This document shows positions 22,238 to 34,174 of a stretch of 64,000 nucleotides of DNA, piece after piece. Within the stretch, counting starts at the first letter, position 1. Every line of letters begins with the position of its first letter. The notes under the pieces were generated by a model. The model made no database searches and was not told where the DNA came from. It was given only the letters and a program-made list of their open reading frames with translations. The DNA is from Carallia brachiata (lineage: Eukaryota; Streptophyta; Magnoliopsida; Malpighiales; Rhizophoraceae), in NCBI GenBank assembly GCA_021464245.1, contig JADCRB010000001.1, positions 3,144,829-3,208,828 of the forward strand, given 5' to 3'. Made by a program: the position numbers and the translations under genes.

Positions 22238-25200
22238 GGGAGTAAGAGTTGTTGCAGATCATGTTGCATATTTCCATCCATAGCTCTCCGATCTTCATTA
22301 CAAATACGTAATATTCCTAACTTTAGTATATATGTTGCTGCAAATACCATCAGGAATTGTCCTGCAATGGTTGTCTGTTTGTTGTATCAGATAGCACAAA
22401 AGATTTTTGCTTTCTTTTGTATTCCTCAATGTTATAAACATTGCCATAACTAGATGTCTAGATCAATAGATAGCAACTGGTTAAAGCAACAAACACAGAA
22501 ATAAGGAGTCTAAAAGAGAAGGGAAGAAGAATTCTTCTTTGATTAGTCGAAATAAGCTACCTATTTCATCAAATTGGAGCTCATTAGTATTTTAACAGAA
22601 TGAAATCAAGTTTAGTCCAAAACAAAATATGGATGTTAATTTAAAATTTTGTCCAAACTTCAAAATTATAGCAAAATCTGATTGGCATGTGCTACTGTAG
22701 ACCAATCCTGATACTAGCAGTGCCAATGTAAAAGCCACTGATCCTTTTAAGACGTCGAAACAGGAAGGAACCTATAATCCTAAACTCAAATTCAGCATCA
22801 AATTACAGTGACATTGTAAGGCGTCAAGACAAAATACATTATGTGTATGCAAAGAATTTTCCATGTTTCTCCACTGGGCATAGCTTTAGTGATCATCAAG
22901 CATAAAACTTCAGAGTATGATTTAGAATTCGGAACTCAATTTTCGCTAATAAATAAATTTCCCTCCACAATCCAACAAAATAATTAAATTTCTCCCTTCC
23001 AATCCAACCAAAAAAAAAAAAAAAAGGTGTTTTCCATGTTGACCCACTGTACAATCTAGTACTGGGACATGCATAAGCTAATGGTGGTGCATTCACTAAT
23101 CGTACCCACCATTCCCTTCTCGCACATGATCATTTGGAATTCCATTTGTCCCTAGCGGTGGAAATTAGAGTCAAGTTAAAAGTGAAGTAAGTGCAGACTT
23201 GCACTTGCAGTGTATTCATTGCCAGCACGATTCATCTCTCTGAATGGAATGATGGAGTATGATTGCAGATCATCTTTTCCGGAGAAATCGTGGGATGCAT
23301 TTCTTCAAGAGTCATTATTTTCGTCGGGGAAATAATGGAAGTCACACTATTCTTACTAAAAAAACGCTACTGTTACCTTATTTTCGTGGGCTTCTTTAAA
23401 TAAAGAGGTTTTGTCTTCTTAAAAATAAGAAGTTACACGATATAAATTTTTAATAGAATTATTGTGCGACAAAGTGTCTCAACTCTCATTCAATAATTAA
23501 AAAAAATGAAAATTTTATTTCTAAAAAACAAAAATTTAAAGTATAATTAAATATATTTAAGATAATTTTAAACATTATTTAAAATTTAACTTACAAAAAA
23601 ATAAAAAATAAAAAAAAACCACGTTAGCCTCGGACACAGGCCTAAGCAGAAGGCCTGGCCCGCGTAACGACGCCCTCATGAAATTTGTGCTTAGTGAAGG
23701 TGGACCACGGGTTGACGTCATCCAGCATGATGTTTGCGTAAGAGAAGGAAAAGATTGACTTCCTCCACAATGTACAGTACTGTTCACAATAGCTGTATTT
23801 TTTGGAGTCAACCGTTAAGCATTGAATTTCAGCGATGGAGAGCTTGACTATAATAAATGATCGATTATTTACCATTAATTTACTAAGTTTGGTGGAAACT
23901 GCGATTTATTTTTCTTTTTTCTACTCTAAATGGCATCATCATCACAGAGGAAAATTGAGGAAAAGAAATTTATTAAAAAAAAAAAAAGGGAAAGTCAAGT
24001 CTTCCACCATATAATAATCGATAATGATTTCAATAACATATCCAGCAACTTTGGTCATAATTGATTGGCATTATATTTTTAATTATTCTCTTTTTTTCAT
24101 CTGTCTAACCATCCCAGCGCCATCTTTGAATCAGAAAAATCCAAAATAGACACATATTTTTGCTATATGTATGTGTGTGTACAAATTAAGCCGACAATGA
24201 GCCTAAAAGTTTGAAAAAGAAGCATCTTAGAGTTGCAAGAGTTAAAAAATTAGCTTGTTTAACTCAAAGAAGTTGATTAATTCAACATAACTTTGCCTCA
24301 GGAAGTAAAGATCCTTAATTACTGTATTATGTATAAAAAAAAAAAAGAGGATCATGTAGATTACTGTACACAATTTTTTGGGGAGTAGAAATTACTGTGT
24401 ACAAAAATACGCGGTGGAATTTAAACCTAGATGGACCGGACCATATATAATTATACGTCTACTCTCCACGATTGGGGAAGCCCAAACTTTTCATCTCGAC
24501 CACGCCACTTACCCAGCCCATGGGGTCCAAAGCTTACACAAAATTTTAAGCAGATTAAGTACTAAAAAAAATAACTATTTGGAGGCAAGATTATTTTCGC
24601 TATTGAAGATTGACATCTATTTTAGAACCCACATTTCTTCATAGAGTCCCGTTAGGTGGACGGGATTAGGTGGACCGAAAATGGACCGAAAATTTTTTTT
24701 GTGCAACCAGGTGGCTTATTTGTGCAACCAGACGCTTAATTTTTATAACAAAAAAATATATGAAAAAATACTTCAAAATTTGTTACAATAATTTAGTTTC
24801 TCGTTGCACAAAAAAGTTATCTAGTTGCACAAAAAAATTCCTGCGTCTATTCTCCGTCCACCAAATCCCGTCCACCTATATTTTTCCTTCTTCATAATGA
24901 GAAAATAAAAATGGTTCCGTACAATTTCATCATGGAACGTTAAGTCTAATCAAGAATGGGGCCTGTGGATGCAAAACTTATGATTACTATTCTGAACAGA
25001 GTCACTCAATTTCAGTTTTAATAAAAGTCCATCAATACAGAAAGTAAACAATTTTAAAATGTAGTAGCCTGTGTAGAGTTGCATTATACATCCCAAATAT
25101 TGAAATTAATATTAATAAAAGAGTATTTTTTCAATTTTATCTCTAATTTGAGATGGACTCAATGGAAAAAAATTGTCATTTTTTCTCTGCTGCATATTGG

Positions 25201-25750
25201 GTTTTCCCGCACCTCCTAGTCGTACCAGTTCAATCAAGATGTAAACGTCAGGTGGTCTAATTTTAGTATGGTTTTTCTCAAAATTTTCAAACTAAAATGG
25301 AAAAAATTAAATGGATGTGTATAAGTAAAGATGCGGTTGATATACAATGATATAAACTGTTAAATTATAAAAAATAAATTAAATTTAAAAAAATAAAAAT
25401 TAAATAAATTATTAAATATTACTGAATTAATTATATATTTTTTCATCTCACTTATATATGTCTGTACAATCAATTTTAATTAAAATATTAAATTAGTAAA
25501 GTTCAATGCCACGAAAAAAAAAAAAAGGTACGATGCCGCTATCTGAAAGTTATTGGAATCAGAACCCTGCACGAGAAACATCAGACGGCCTGGAAATTAG
25601 CATCAATAAATAAATCCAGCCAACATTCACACACCAGCTACAGTTAAAATTATAAAAGCATCCCGCGCCTTTCACGCTATTACAAAAAAATTTGAATTCA
25701 GACAGCGCCAACAAAATCAGACTCCCATGTCGCCACGTGTCCTCTCTCAA
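22238..25750. other. Intergenic spacer downstream of the P450
   Basis: 22238-22450 fits a 3' UTR. The rest is AT-rich. A minus-strand frame of 77 codons at 23642-23875 (ending TRARPSA) has balanced composition but matches nothing I know. One clear MITE sits at 24653. Confidence 0.5.
24653..24878. mobile_element. MITE with GGTGGACGGGATT terminal inverted repeats
   Basis: The left end AGGTGGACGGGATTAGGTGG continues with CCGAAAATGGAC; the right end is its inverted copy with few changes (TCCGTCCACCAAATCCCGTC). Arms are over 30 bp. Just inside, TTGTGCAACCAG and its inverse CTAGTTGCACAAAA form a second layer. TA at both borders could be a 2-bp target duplication, which would suggest a Tc1/mariner origin. 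Confidence 0.75.
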
Positions 25751-25872
25751 TTTTAAATCACAAGCCTTTAAAACGCACTAAAGTGACTGAACTAAAACTA
25801 TAACTAAAATCCTGAGCTCAATTTTTCCTTTCTCTCTCTCTCCCTTTCTCTCTCTAGTTTCAGTTCAATTCA

Positions 25873-28379
25873 ATGGCGTCTCGCTACAATTCGTACGATT
25901 CGCGGTCCTCCACGACCTCTTCTCATTTCTCGGACCCATCTTCCTCCGCTGAACTGAACTTTAGGCCTTCTCCAAGGTCGACGGCCTCCCGAGCAATCGT
26001 TAAGTCTAAGCCGTCTGATCTGTCTCAAGCCAGCAAGATCAAGACCAAGAGCAATGGCGACCACAACTTGAGTTCAATGGTAAAAAAATTCATGGAAAGA
26101 AAGGCAGCATTTTCGGCAACGGCGCCTAAAGGGTCGTCGAGAAATATGGGGCTGGTGATTCCGGTGGACGCGGTGGCGGAGGACTTGAAGAAGACGGCGA
26201 GGAAAGGCGCGACCTTTGGTGGGCTGCAGAAGAAGCTATTCGGTAAGGAGAAGAAGAAGGAGCTCAAAGCGCTGACGGAGGTTAAAGGGGGCGGTATTAA
26301 TAATGGGAATACGAGGACATTGGCGATGGTTTTGAGGAGCGAAAGGGAGCTTTTGAGTGCTAATAAGGAGATGGAGATGGAGATTGCTGAGCTGAAACTG
26401 ATGCTTGAGGGGAAGAACAGAGAAGTGAGATTCTTTCTGGGTTCTTGCCTTCAAGAATGGAAATTTATTAGATTCTTTTTTCCTTTTATACACAAGTTAC
26501 AGTAACATATTGAATTTGATGTTTGGTTTTTGCATACTGACAGGTTGAGAAGTTAAAAGATCTGTGCTTGAAGCAAAGGGAAGAGATTAAGGCATTAAAA
26601 AGTGCAATATTGTTTCCTGATGCTATGAGTTCTCAGCTTCAAGATCTGTTTGAGCAGCAAGGATCGGAATTGAAGCAAGCCAAACAACTCATCCCAACTC
26701 TGCAGAGGCAAGTCACTTCTCTTACAGGCCAACTAAAATGCCTTGCTGAGGATCTTGCCGAGGTATCCAAGTTCCTTTTTTTTTTTTTTTCTTGGTGCTT
26801 CCGATCAATGTGATTTAGACATTGCACTTGTTACAAGTTATTTTAGGCTTCTTGCATTGTTGAAGTCATTAAATGTCATATCAGAGTCACTGCACATTGA
26901 GTTGTGGCAAGGGGCACATCGAATGACAACAATAATTATTAATTATAATAAAAAATTAATAAAAAATATTTTTATTTTTATTACAAATATTAATTGTTTG
27001 ACTGTATAAATTAATCAGTTGATTACATTGTTTTTTATCTGTAATTTTCTGTGTTTGTATATATTTTTTCTTGTGATTATTGATAGTAGTTATAATGGCT
27101 AGTACAGAGAAACATAAGATTTAGCTACTTAAGCCTCGCTGCTTTGAAGTCAATGCACAGCGCTGTGAGGTGCAAACACCACAACAAGTATTATGCTTCT
27201 TCTTCTATTGTATTTGCAATACAATGTCTGTTCCTGTGAGGTTGCCCTCTTTCATGGTAACATCCAATTTTGGGATTGATTATGTCTCTTTCGTCTGTTA
27301 ATGTGCATGTGCTCTGTAAATCGATTATTCTTAGTACTAGGTTCGAGATATGCATACTCTGGTAAATGCTGTTTTATTGTCCCTTTGTCTGTTAAATGAA
27401 GCTTTCAGAATTTATGGTACTGCTTGGGATGTCAACTTTGTTCACAATTCTCTGGAGCTGAAATGTGATGTTAAAATTATCTGTTTTCTGGGTCGCCAGG
27501 TAAAGGCAGATAAATATACAAGATCATGTATCCCACGCCGCGGCAGTTCACCAATGACACCGTCATACGATCATGAAGAAGCCACTAATTCTTTGGTAAG
27601 TGCACTGTGAAATTTTGCATATCAGGACCTGTAGTCATATAATTTCAAATTGGTCGTTGATGTTGTAAGAAATGCTTTGAATTCATTGTACAATTTGGAA
27701 AAAGCCAACTCCTGATGAAGCATCACAGCTCCAGAAATTGAATTTTTGCTTAAGAAACAAAGAAAATTTAATATGCCCCAGTTCTGCTAAATTTCTTGTG
27801 GTTGGCATTGATTTATTTTCCTCCTTGATCAATTTGGTGCATGTTCCCTTCATGAATCCCCACTCCACACCCCAAAGAAGGCTAAAAAAAAAATGTCAAC
27901 GATTACCTCCTAACAACAATATCATCCATTTTAGCTTGCTCTCTGACAATAAGCTCCATTCAGGAGTTCAGCTCATCGGGTGCTGCAACACCTGGAAGTC
28001 CCGATTACTTATTTCTCAAGGATTTGAATCCATGTTTAACACCCTACTACGCCAAGACAAAATCCAAGGTCAGCACTATACCCTCTTTCAAGTATTGGTA
28101 CAGTACCAAAACACTGCTCAATGTCTGTTCCTACTTTATAAATGACTGAAAGGACCTGTTTTGTAGGAATTTGAGGCAATGGGTTATGATTTTCCCGTTG
28201 ATCAAAGCTATTCTGAGAAGAGCATGCAGATGAGCGATGAGCTTAGTCTCGGTTCTAGACTCAGTAAGTTGTCCAAAAGTTCAGATGGTTGCCGGAGAAT
28301 CAACACTGGAAGCAGGGCGGCTAGATCAACTCGCAGATCGGATGAAGGCAGAGTCACAAATGGAAAGCAAATGCCCTGA
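25873..28379 (+). CDS. Coiled-coil protein, plant family of unknown function
   Basis: Five exons, all phase 0: 25873-26424, 26544-26762, 27500-27595, 27964-28068 and 28167-28379, giving 394 residues; every junction is GT-AG and every frame closes. The N-terminus (1-60) is Ser-rich and disordered. A basic segment (GLQKKLFGKEKKKELK, about 118-133) leads into a long heptad-like region from about 150 to 257 (ERELLSANKEMEMEIAELKL, then EKLKDLCLKQREEIKALK and LQRQVTSLTGQLKCLAEDLA), a probable coiled coil. The C-terminal third is Ser/Gly/Arg-rich with a short conserved-looking core (TPGSPDYLFLKDLNPCLTPY). No signal peptide or catalytic motif. A CT-rich leader (25828-25860) precedes the ATG. I know similar plant proteins only as uncharacterised; a scaffold or cytoskeletal role is a guess. 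Confidence 0.85.
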
Positions 28380-30065
28380 AACATTTTCTAATCTTGTTGT
28401 GTTGTAAACTTCCCCTAGGAAAAAAAAGCCCCAAAATCGCTTCTTGTTACTCCCTTTGTCAATCATGGAGAATAAAAACTAGACATGTAACTTTCAGAAG
28501 TATGGAGACAGGTATGAGCACTTGAATAAGCGATGAAGAGCTGTACGCGGAGTCATCAGATATGTTGGTGGGCTTAGAGCTACATATCATGTCCCGATCG
28601 AGTACTATTTCCTTGGGATTTTGAGTCATTTCCTCTCTCTGTTTTTTTTTTTTTGAGAATAACATTTCCTTCCTCTCAATATACCATAAGTTTCACTATT
28701 AAGTTTTTTTTTTTTTTAATGAAATTTTGCTTGCTAAAATTTCATAAATCTCATACTTTATTGTTGAGAATTAAACCTCAATATTTTTAGCTTAGAAGTT
28801 TAAGTTTTTAATCGTTTAAAGTGGTAATTTGAATAGTAATTTAATATGTATTTTATATAATTGATTGAGATTTAAATTTTTGTGTTGGTATTTATCTTGC
28901 ATTTTTTAATATATGAATTTTCTCGCTCAATGAGCTTGAAAGATCAGTGGCTGACTGTTGGATTTTAGATTTAATAATTGTTGTGATCCGTTATGATGGA
29001 GTTACATTTAGATTTATTAGTGTTTGAGTAATAAATCTTTTTTATAAGAGAAGTTGAACGAAAAATGTCAACAGTTAAAAATTTAATTTTGGCCAATAGG
29101 TGCTATAATTAATATATATGTAAATATTTTTTTTTTATGCAAAAAAATTTAAATTCTTAATTATTAAAATGTTCTTTGAGAAATTTGAGAAATTTTAGTA
29201 CGAGAAATCAGTATGAACTTTTTTTCAGCCTATGGTAGAAAATAGTAAACAATCATTAGGAAGAATAGCGCGTGCTCCATCAGTAAACCCCGATTGAGCA
29301 ACCCGAGCTTAAAAGATGGGCCGACTAGGTGAGGCTTTGTAAAATCAATCGCCGAAGGTTGGGTCCAAAGCCTTTCCAAGAACGCTGTGTGCCCAATTGA
29401 GGAACCCGAGCTTCATCGGTGGGCCAACTAGGTGAGGTTCCGTATAACCCATCGCCAAAGGTTGGGTCAAAAGCCTTTTCAAGGACCCCGCATGAGGCTA
29501 TGAGCAGGCGCTGAACGTGATTTATTCATATGCCACAAGCTAGTTGGAATGGTTTATTTAACCTGGTGATTAACGTGGGTTGGTGGGAATTATCCCTTCT
29601 AAAAAAATCCCACACAATTGTGCATGGGATCAAAAGTTTTCAGAGGTCGGCATTGATATCTAGGCAAAGGTTTCAGTGTCGTTACCATCTACCAGTTACC
29701 ATCATGGGCAAAGACGCAAAGTCCCAAGTATCCCTTGTTTTGGGTCTGCCTTTCGCCGACAACTTGACATGAATGTGAATGTGTGATGTGCTTGATCGAT
29801 GAAGCCATGGACGTCTGTAATAATGGCTTAAAATAGTCAAATGGAGTAAAAGCCAGCGGTGCAAAAGGAAATGCAGAAGCGTCACACATGAGAAACTTCA
29901 AGAGCACATGGAGATGTCTACAAGATCTGATGGAGAACACGATTTATTTCCAACTGAAGCATACACGTAATGTCCAAGTTCAGTTTTCAACTAGAAAACT
30001 GTTGCCTAGTACAAAGTTTTGGATCTCCTTCAGATGCCCTTTTTGCATTTTTTCTTACCAGAACC
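28380..30065. other. Spacer between convergent genes
   Basis: 3' UTR of the coiled-coil gene at its left end and of RAMP4 (minus strand) at its right end. The middle is AT-rich apart from the duplicated unit at 29293-29498. Open frames at 29530-29940 show no recognisable protein. Confidence 0.5.
29293..29498. repeat. Two tandem copies of a 103-bp G/C-richer unit
   Basis: Copy 1 starts ATTGAGCAACCCGAGCTT at 29293 and copy 2 ATTGAGGAACCCGAGCTT at 29396. Shared blocks include GACTAGGTGAGG/AACTAGGTGAGG, ATCGCC and AGGTTGGGTC. Roughly 80 per cent identical by eye, in otherwise AT-rich DNA. No frame runs through both copies, so a non-coding repeat is more likely than a protein repeat. Confidence 0.75.
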
Positions 30066-31786
30066 TTAGAACATCCCACCACTGGTAGCCATCCTAATTA
30101 TCTGAAAAAGAGCTGCAAGAAACGAGGAAAGAAAAAATATAAGGAATGCATCACATCCACGAAACATGAATGGTACGTAGCATTCAGATTGTAATGGAAA
30201 TACATGCAGATTAAAATTGTAGTTCCGACACACCAATCAATTCTTCGAGATGTGCAGAAATGTCATCTATTCTTAGCGGTCCAGGCAACTTTAACGCTAG
30301 TAACAAACTCTTTATCAGAATGACCCAACTACGAGTCAGCCCTAGAGGCTTTAAACAGAAGTGTTAAGGAAGATAAGTTTCAGAATGCCTGGTTTTGTGG
30401 AAATGGGACAAGTTAAACTAATATTATTCATTTCATGATCGACTAAGCAAAACATTTTAAAGAAAGAACACAACCAAATCATCAATGGTATTGGTGTAAC
30501 AAAAACACCACAATAAAGGTGAAATAAACCAATTTCATTAGCTACACAGGTGCAAATCATCAACAAATGCCTACACCCATACAACAATAGATTTGTCAAA
30601 GAGAAAGGGAAGGAGAAAAGTGTGAGGGCAGGGTGAAGGGAGGCCGAAGACGTGAGAGACTACAGTATAAAGAATTTAAGTTCCCCTCTCATTTTCTCTT
30701 GTTTTATAACCCATATGCGGATACAATTTCGTTGGATAATGGCTTGCAAGTATCTAACCACTTTCTGACAGTGGAAAAATGGCCCCCTAACAGCCAACAC
30801 ATGTAGAACCACCAAAGCTTCTAGACAAAAACAGCATATCCCTACACTAAAATGAGCACAATCACAGCACACAAGCAGATGAAGATGATTACATGTTTAA
30901 TAACAAATCATTCTCACATTCACAAACTATAGCTTATATACTAACCAAAAGCTTTCCAATTGAAAGAATTCGCCATACAAATGGGGAAAACAATTATCGC
31001 ACAAAACAACAACAAATAATCCATAAGCACTCTAGACTGCGCTCTATGCATAAGAATATAAAGCCTTCAACTTGTAAGAAAGGACATACATGATCCAACA
31101 ACCACAAAGATGATGAACCCCAGTAAAATGGGTCCCACTGGGTAGTCATATCCTTTCTTTGCGGTGCTTTCGATCGATCCCCTCTTTGTAATGTTCTTTT
31201 GGAACTTCGCGACTTTCCTCTCCGCAAGGCGCTTTGAAGTCGTCTGGCAAATTCAAACAAGCCACAAAAAAACATTTCAGTGAACAGAAATGAATGGAAT
31301 AGAACAAGCCACCTCACAGAAAAAGTGGTTAAAAGAACTCAACTTGGCACATTTCAGGAAAAAACAAATCCCTCACCTCAGTCACAAATAAATGAAACTG
31401 ATAAAATTCCCATTGTACAAGAGAACAAAAGCCAATAAGCCATGGTAGAGGAAATCTGAAAATTGAATGCCACCTAACATAACATACCCTAACTCAATTT
31501 TAACAAAACCAGCAACAGAAACATCAACATGCAAGACGCCCATTACAAGAACAGGAAATGAATTGTAAGAAATTTGCATGCAATCGGCCAAAAAGATCCA
31601 TCAATGTTACGGCACATAAAACTAGAAGAGGACCATACATAATCAACCAGGAAGACGATCAAATATAAACCACAAAACAAGAATTTCAAGATGATCAGAA
31701 ACAACCCAGCAAATTTTTTTTCCCCTTCTTAATTTTTCGCAGAGGAAAAACCCACAAAAAAATAAGAGGGAGATTTTCATTACCAT
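30066..31786 (-). CDS. SERP1: RAMP4/SERP1, stress-associated ER membrane protein
   Basis: Minus strand, three coding exons: 31784-31786 (the ATG alone), 31243-31090 and 30112-30066, with GT-AG introns of 540 and 977 bp. They join into 67 residues: TTSKRLAERKVAKFQKNITK, a short linker, GYDYPVGP, one membrane helix (about 38-57, ILLGFIIFVVVGSSLFQII) and the tail RMATSGGMF. The family length is about 66-70. RAMP4 is a tail-anchored ER protein associated with the Sec61 translocon that stabilises membrane proteins under ER stress. The tail ends GGMF where family members usually end GGMA, a small change. Exon 3 was located by its exact reading of SLFQII and by frame closure. The intron after the start codon leaves exon 1 almost entirely leader. 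Confidence 0.93.
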
Positions 31787-31929
31787 TCTTTGCTTTCTGC
31801 CGTTGAGGAGCCGACAGTTTCTCTTCCTCTTCCTCTCCCTCCTTAAAAGGCGGCCTCTTTCTTGTAAGGAAAATGTGGAGAACTATGGACGGAAGGGGAA
31901 ACCTGGGATTTTGTGCCACTCAGTTTTGT

Positions 31930-34170
31930 AGCGGCCATGTGTCCAAACTTGTATCTTCTCGTGTTGGAACTTGGAAACAGAGGGATCCTCTAATCGTGAA
32001 AATCCAATTAATTAAGACCACTGTTACGTAGATAGAATTTCCTAGAGGAAGAATAGATGAAGAAATTATTTTTTTTTAATTAATTAATTTATTTGTATAA
32101 TAAAATATTTAATTTTTATAATAAAAAATGTATAAAAAATATTTTTAAATTTTATTATAATAATTTAATATCTTATTGTATAAATAAATCGATTAATTAC
32201 ACAAACAAATTTTTTTTGTTTATTCCTCATCCACCGAATACCGTATGCTTATCTTTTCTAGTTAATTAAAACATTGCAATCCCAATGCTTTGCATGCTTA
32301 CTCTTTCGAGTCCTCAATTATTTTCCTTTTCAATTAAGTCCAAACTCTTCGAGTAACATACCAATTATGATGGAAAATTGTCAAGTTTTTGCCCCTAACG
32401 TTCCAATTTTAACATACTGCTCCTTCTAGATGTGGCATGTGAGATGAAAATTGCATACATGCATCTCAAAAATTCTTTAGAATCTCGAGTCCGAGTCGGA
32501 GCGAATAATTAAAAAAAAAACACTCCTTTCCGGTGCCATTGAACTTTAATAATAAATATTTGTTCTTGAATGAATCCTTTTATGCACGAGAAAATCTTTT
32601 TCGATATATGTAGCTCTATTTTAACACAAAATATTTGGCTTATCTTCGCACATTTTAATTTATTTTCCAATTTCTGATTAATTAGAATTAAAGATGACAC
32701 TAAATCCGAACACTCACAATCCAGTGCATATATCTGCAATAATTGAAGGAATGGAAAAAAAAAAAAAAAGAAGTTTCCACAAAATTGTAACCTGTGATCA
32801 GAAATGGCCTCCAAATGACTTAAGAATTTATGGAAATTAAAATATATATACATATTAATTTTTATTTTAATACCATACGGACTAAATTAGCTTAACGCCA
32901 AAATTAATTTCTGCAGCTCACCGCCTTTCCCATACTCGTGCTGTGTTCATTGATCTGGCTCATAGTGTCAATACTTATCATAACATTCTGTCTTGTTTCA
33001 AGATCATGGGACCAACACTCCCCCAAGCCTGTTCGATTACACAAAATAGAGACCAGTGGATGAACATGCACATGAATCCAGGAAAAGTATTTGGACCCTT
33101 TAAACTCACAGAGAGGGAAAGAAAGAAGAGCTGACAGTTACAGGGCAAACAATCTATCATCCATCTAAGAAGCGTTTTAGCACAGAACATTTACATGATT
33201 GGAAAAGGTACTATCACAAATCTGCCACTATGCCAAAATTGGACCACGCGGTGAAGTAATGCCATGAAGGAAACTGGTAGTCGGGACACTTCCAAGTCTG
33301 CAACAAATACCTTGGGGAACACGTCCAGAGGCATACAACAGCGCGCATGATTCTGAAGTTTTGTATAGGATCGGAACTTGATACCAGAAAGTTGTTGCAA
33401 TTATGCAATTAAGCAGTGATGCTTTTAACTACAAGATGATATTCGGTGAGCACATATGTCTTAGCTTTAGCTGTCTCCGATCCAGGTTGTCCTGTTCAAG
33501 CTACTATGTGAAAGGATCTGCAACAAAAACCTACAAAATGATGAAGAATAAGTGCTCAAGATATGAAAAAGCATATATTGTAAATGACAGCAAATTCAAT
33601 GACATTAAACATCACCAGCGTTTTCAAATTAATTTGGTAATGACACCCCTGTGGTAGCAATTCCATTCACGCACTATGAAGTTCAACCAACGTGAGCACG
33701 CACATGAATGTTATGAGACACAATAACTTTGTCACACTGGTGAGAAACATGCAATGATTTCATGAACTTAATCGATAACATCAGTTGGTGAAATTGAAAC
33801 AAATGGTAACAGACGCGGGATTGTGCATCCAGACAGGATTTGTACCCGCTCCATCCTACAGCCAATGAACATGACAAAAACAGTAAAGAAACAACCACAA
33901 GAACTCACAGCAAAATCACTGAATGGCCATATATCAGCAGTTAGGAGACTAGTGAAATAATAGGTAAAACATGGTAAGTGAACATAAAAAGCAAAATGCG
34001 GTAAAACAATGTAACCGGATCTCATAATGATACATGAAAAGGTCTTCATAAACATAAGATGTGCTAAAGTCCACCATATGAAGCACGAGTACCCTGATCC
34101 TTTGGACGCAAAAAACAGAACGAATAACAAGAAGCATAATTTGAGATACAATGATTCAAACCACTCATAT
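31930..34170. other. Spacer with a fold-back element, no functional gene seen
   Basis: 31787-31930 is leader and promoter of RAMP4. 32900-34170 is less AT-rich and may contain 3' remains of the NAR1 pseudogene, but I could not match its last exon. A 127-codon minus-strand frame (33768-34151) shows no recognisable motif. Confidence 0.45.
32045..32242. mobile_element. Fold-back MITE
   Basis: AATTAATTAATTTATTTGTA followed by TAATAAAATATTTAA on the left is mirrored by an inverted copy on the right (AATAAATCGATTAATT near 32182). Outer arms GGAAGAATAGATGAAG and inverted GGATGAGGAATAAAC also pair loosely. Similar half-palindromes occur at 26930-27020 and 47745-47895. Confidence 0.5.
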
Positions 34171-34174
34171 TATC

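Noticed and set aside
23642..23875. 77-codon minus-strand frame of balanced composition
   Set aside because: No start context, promoter, splice partner or recognised motif.
33768..34151. 127-codon minus-strand frame as the last exon of NAR1
   Set aside because: I could not align it to the C-terminus expected of NAR1, and its hydrophobic residues follow from T-rich sequence.
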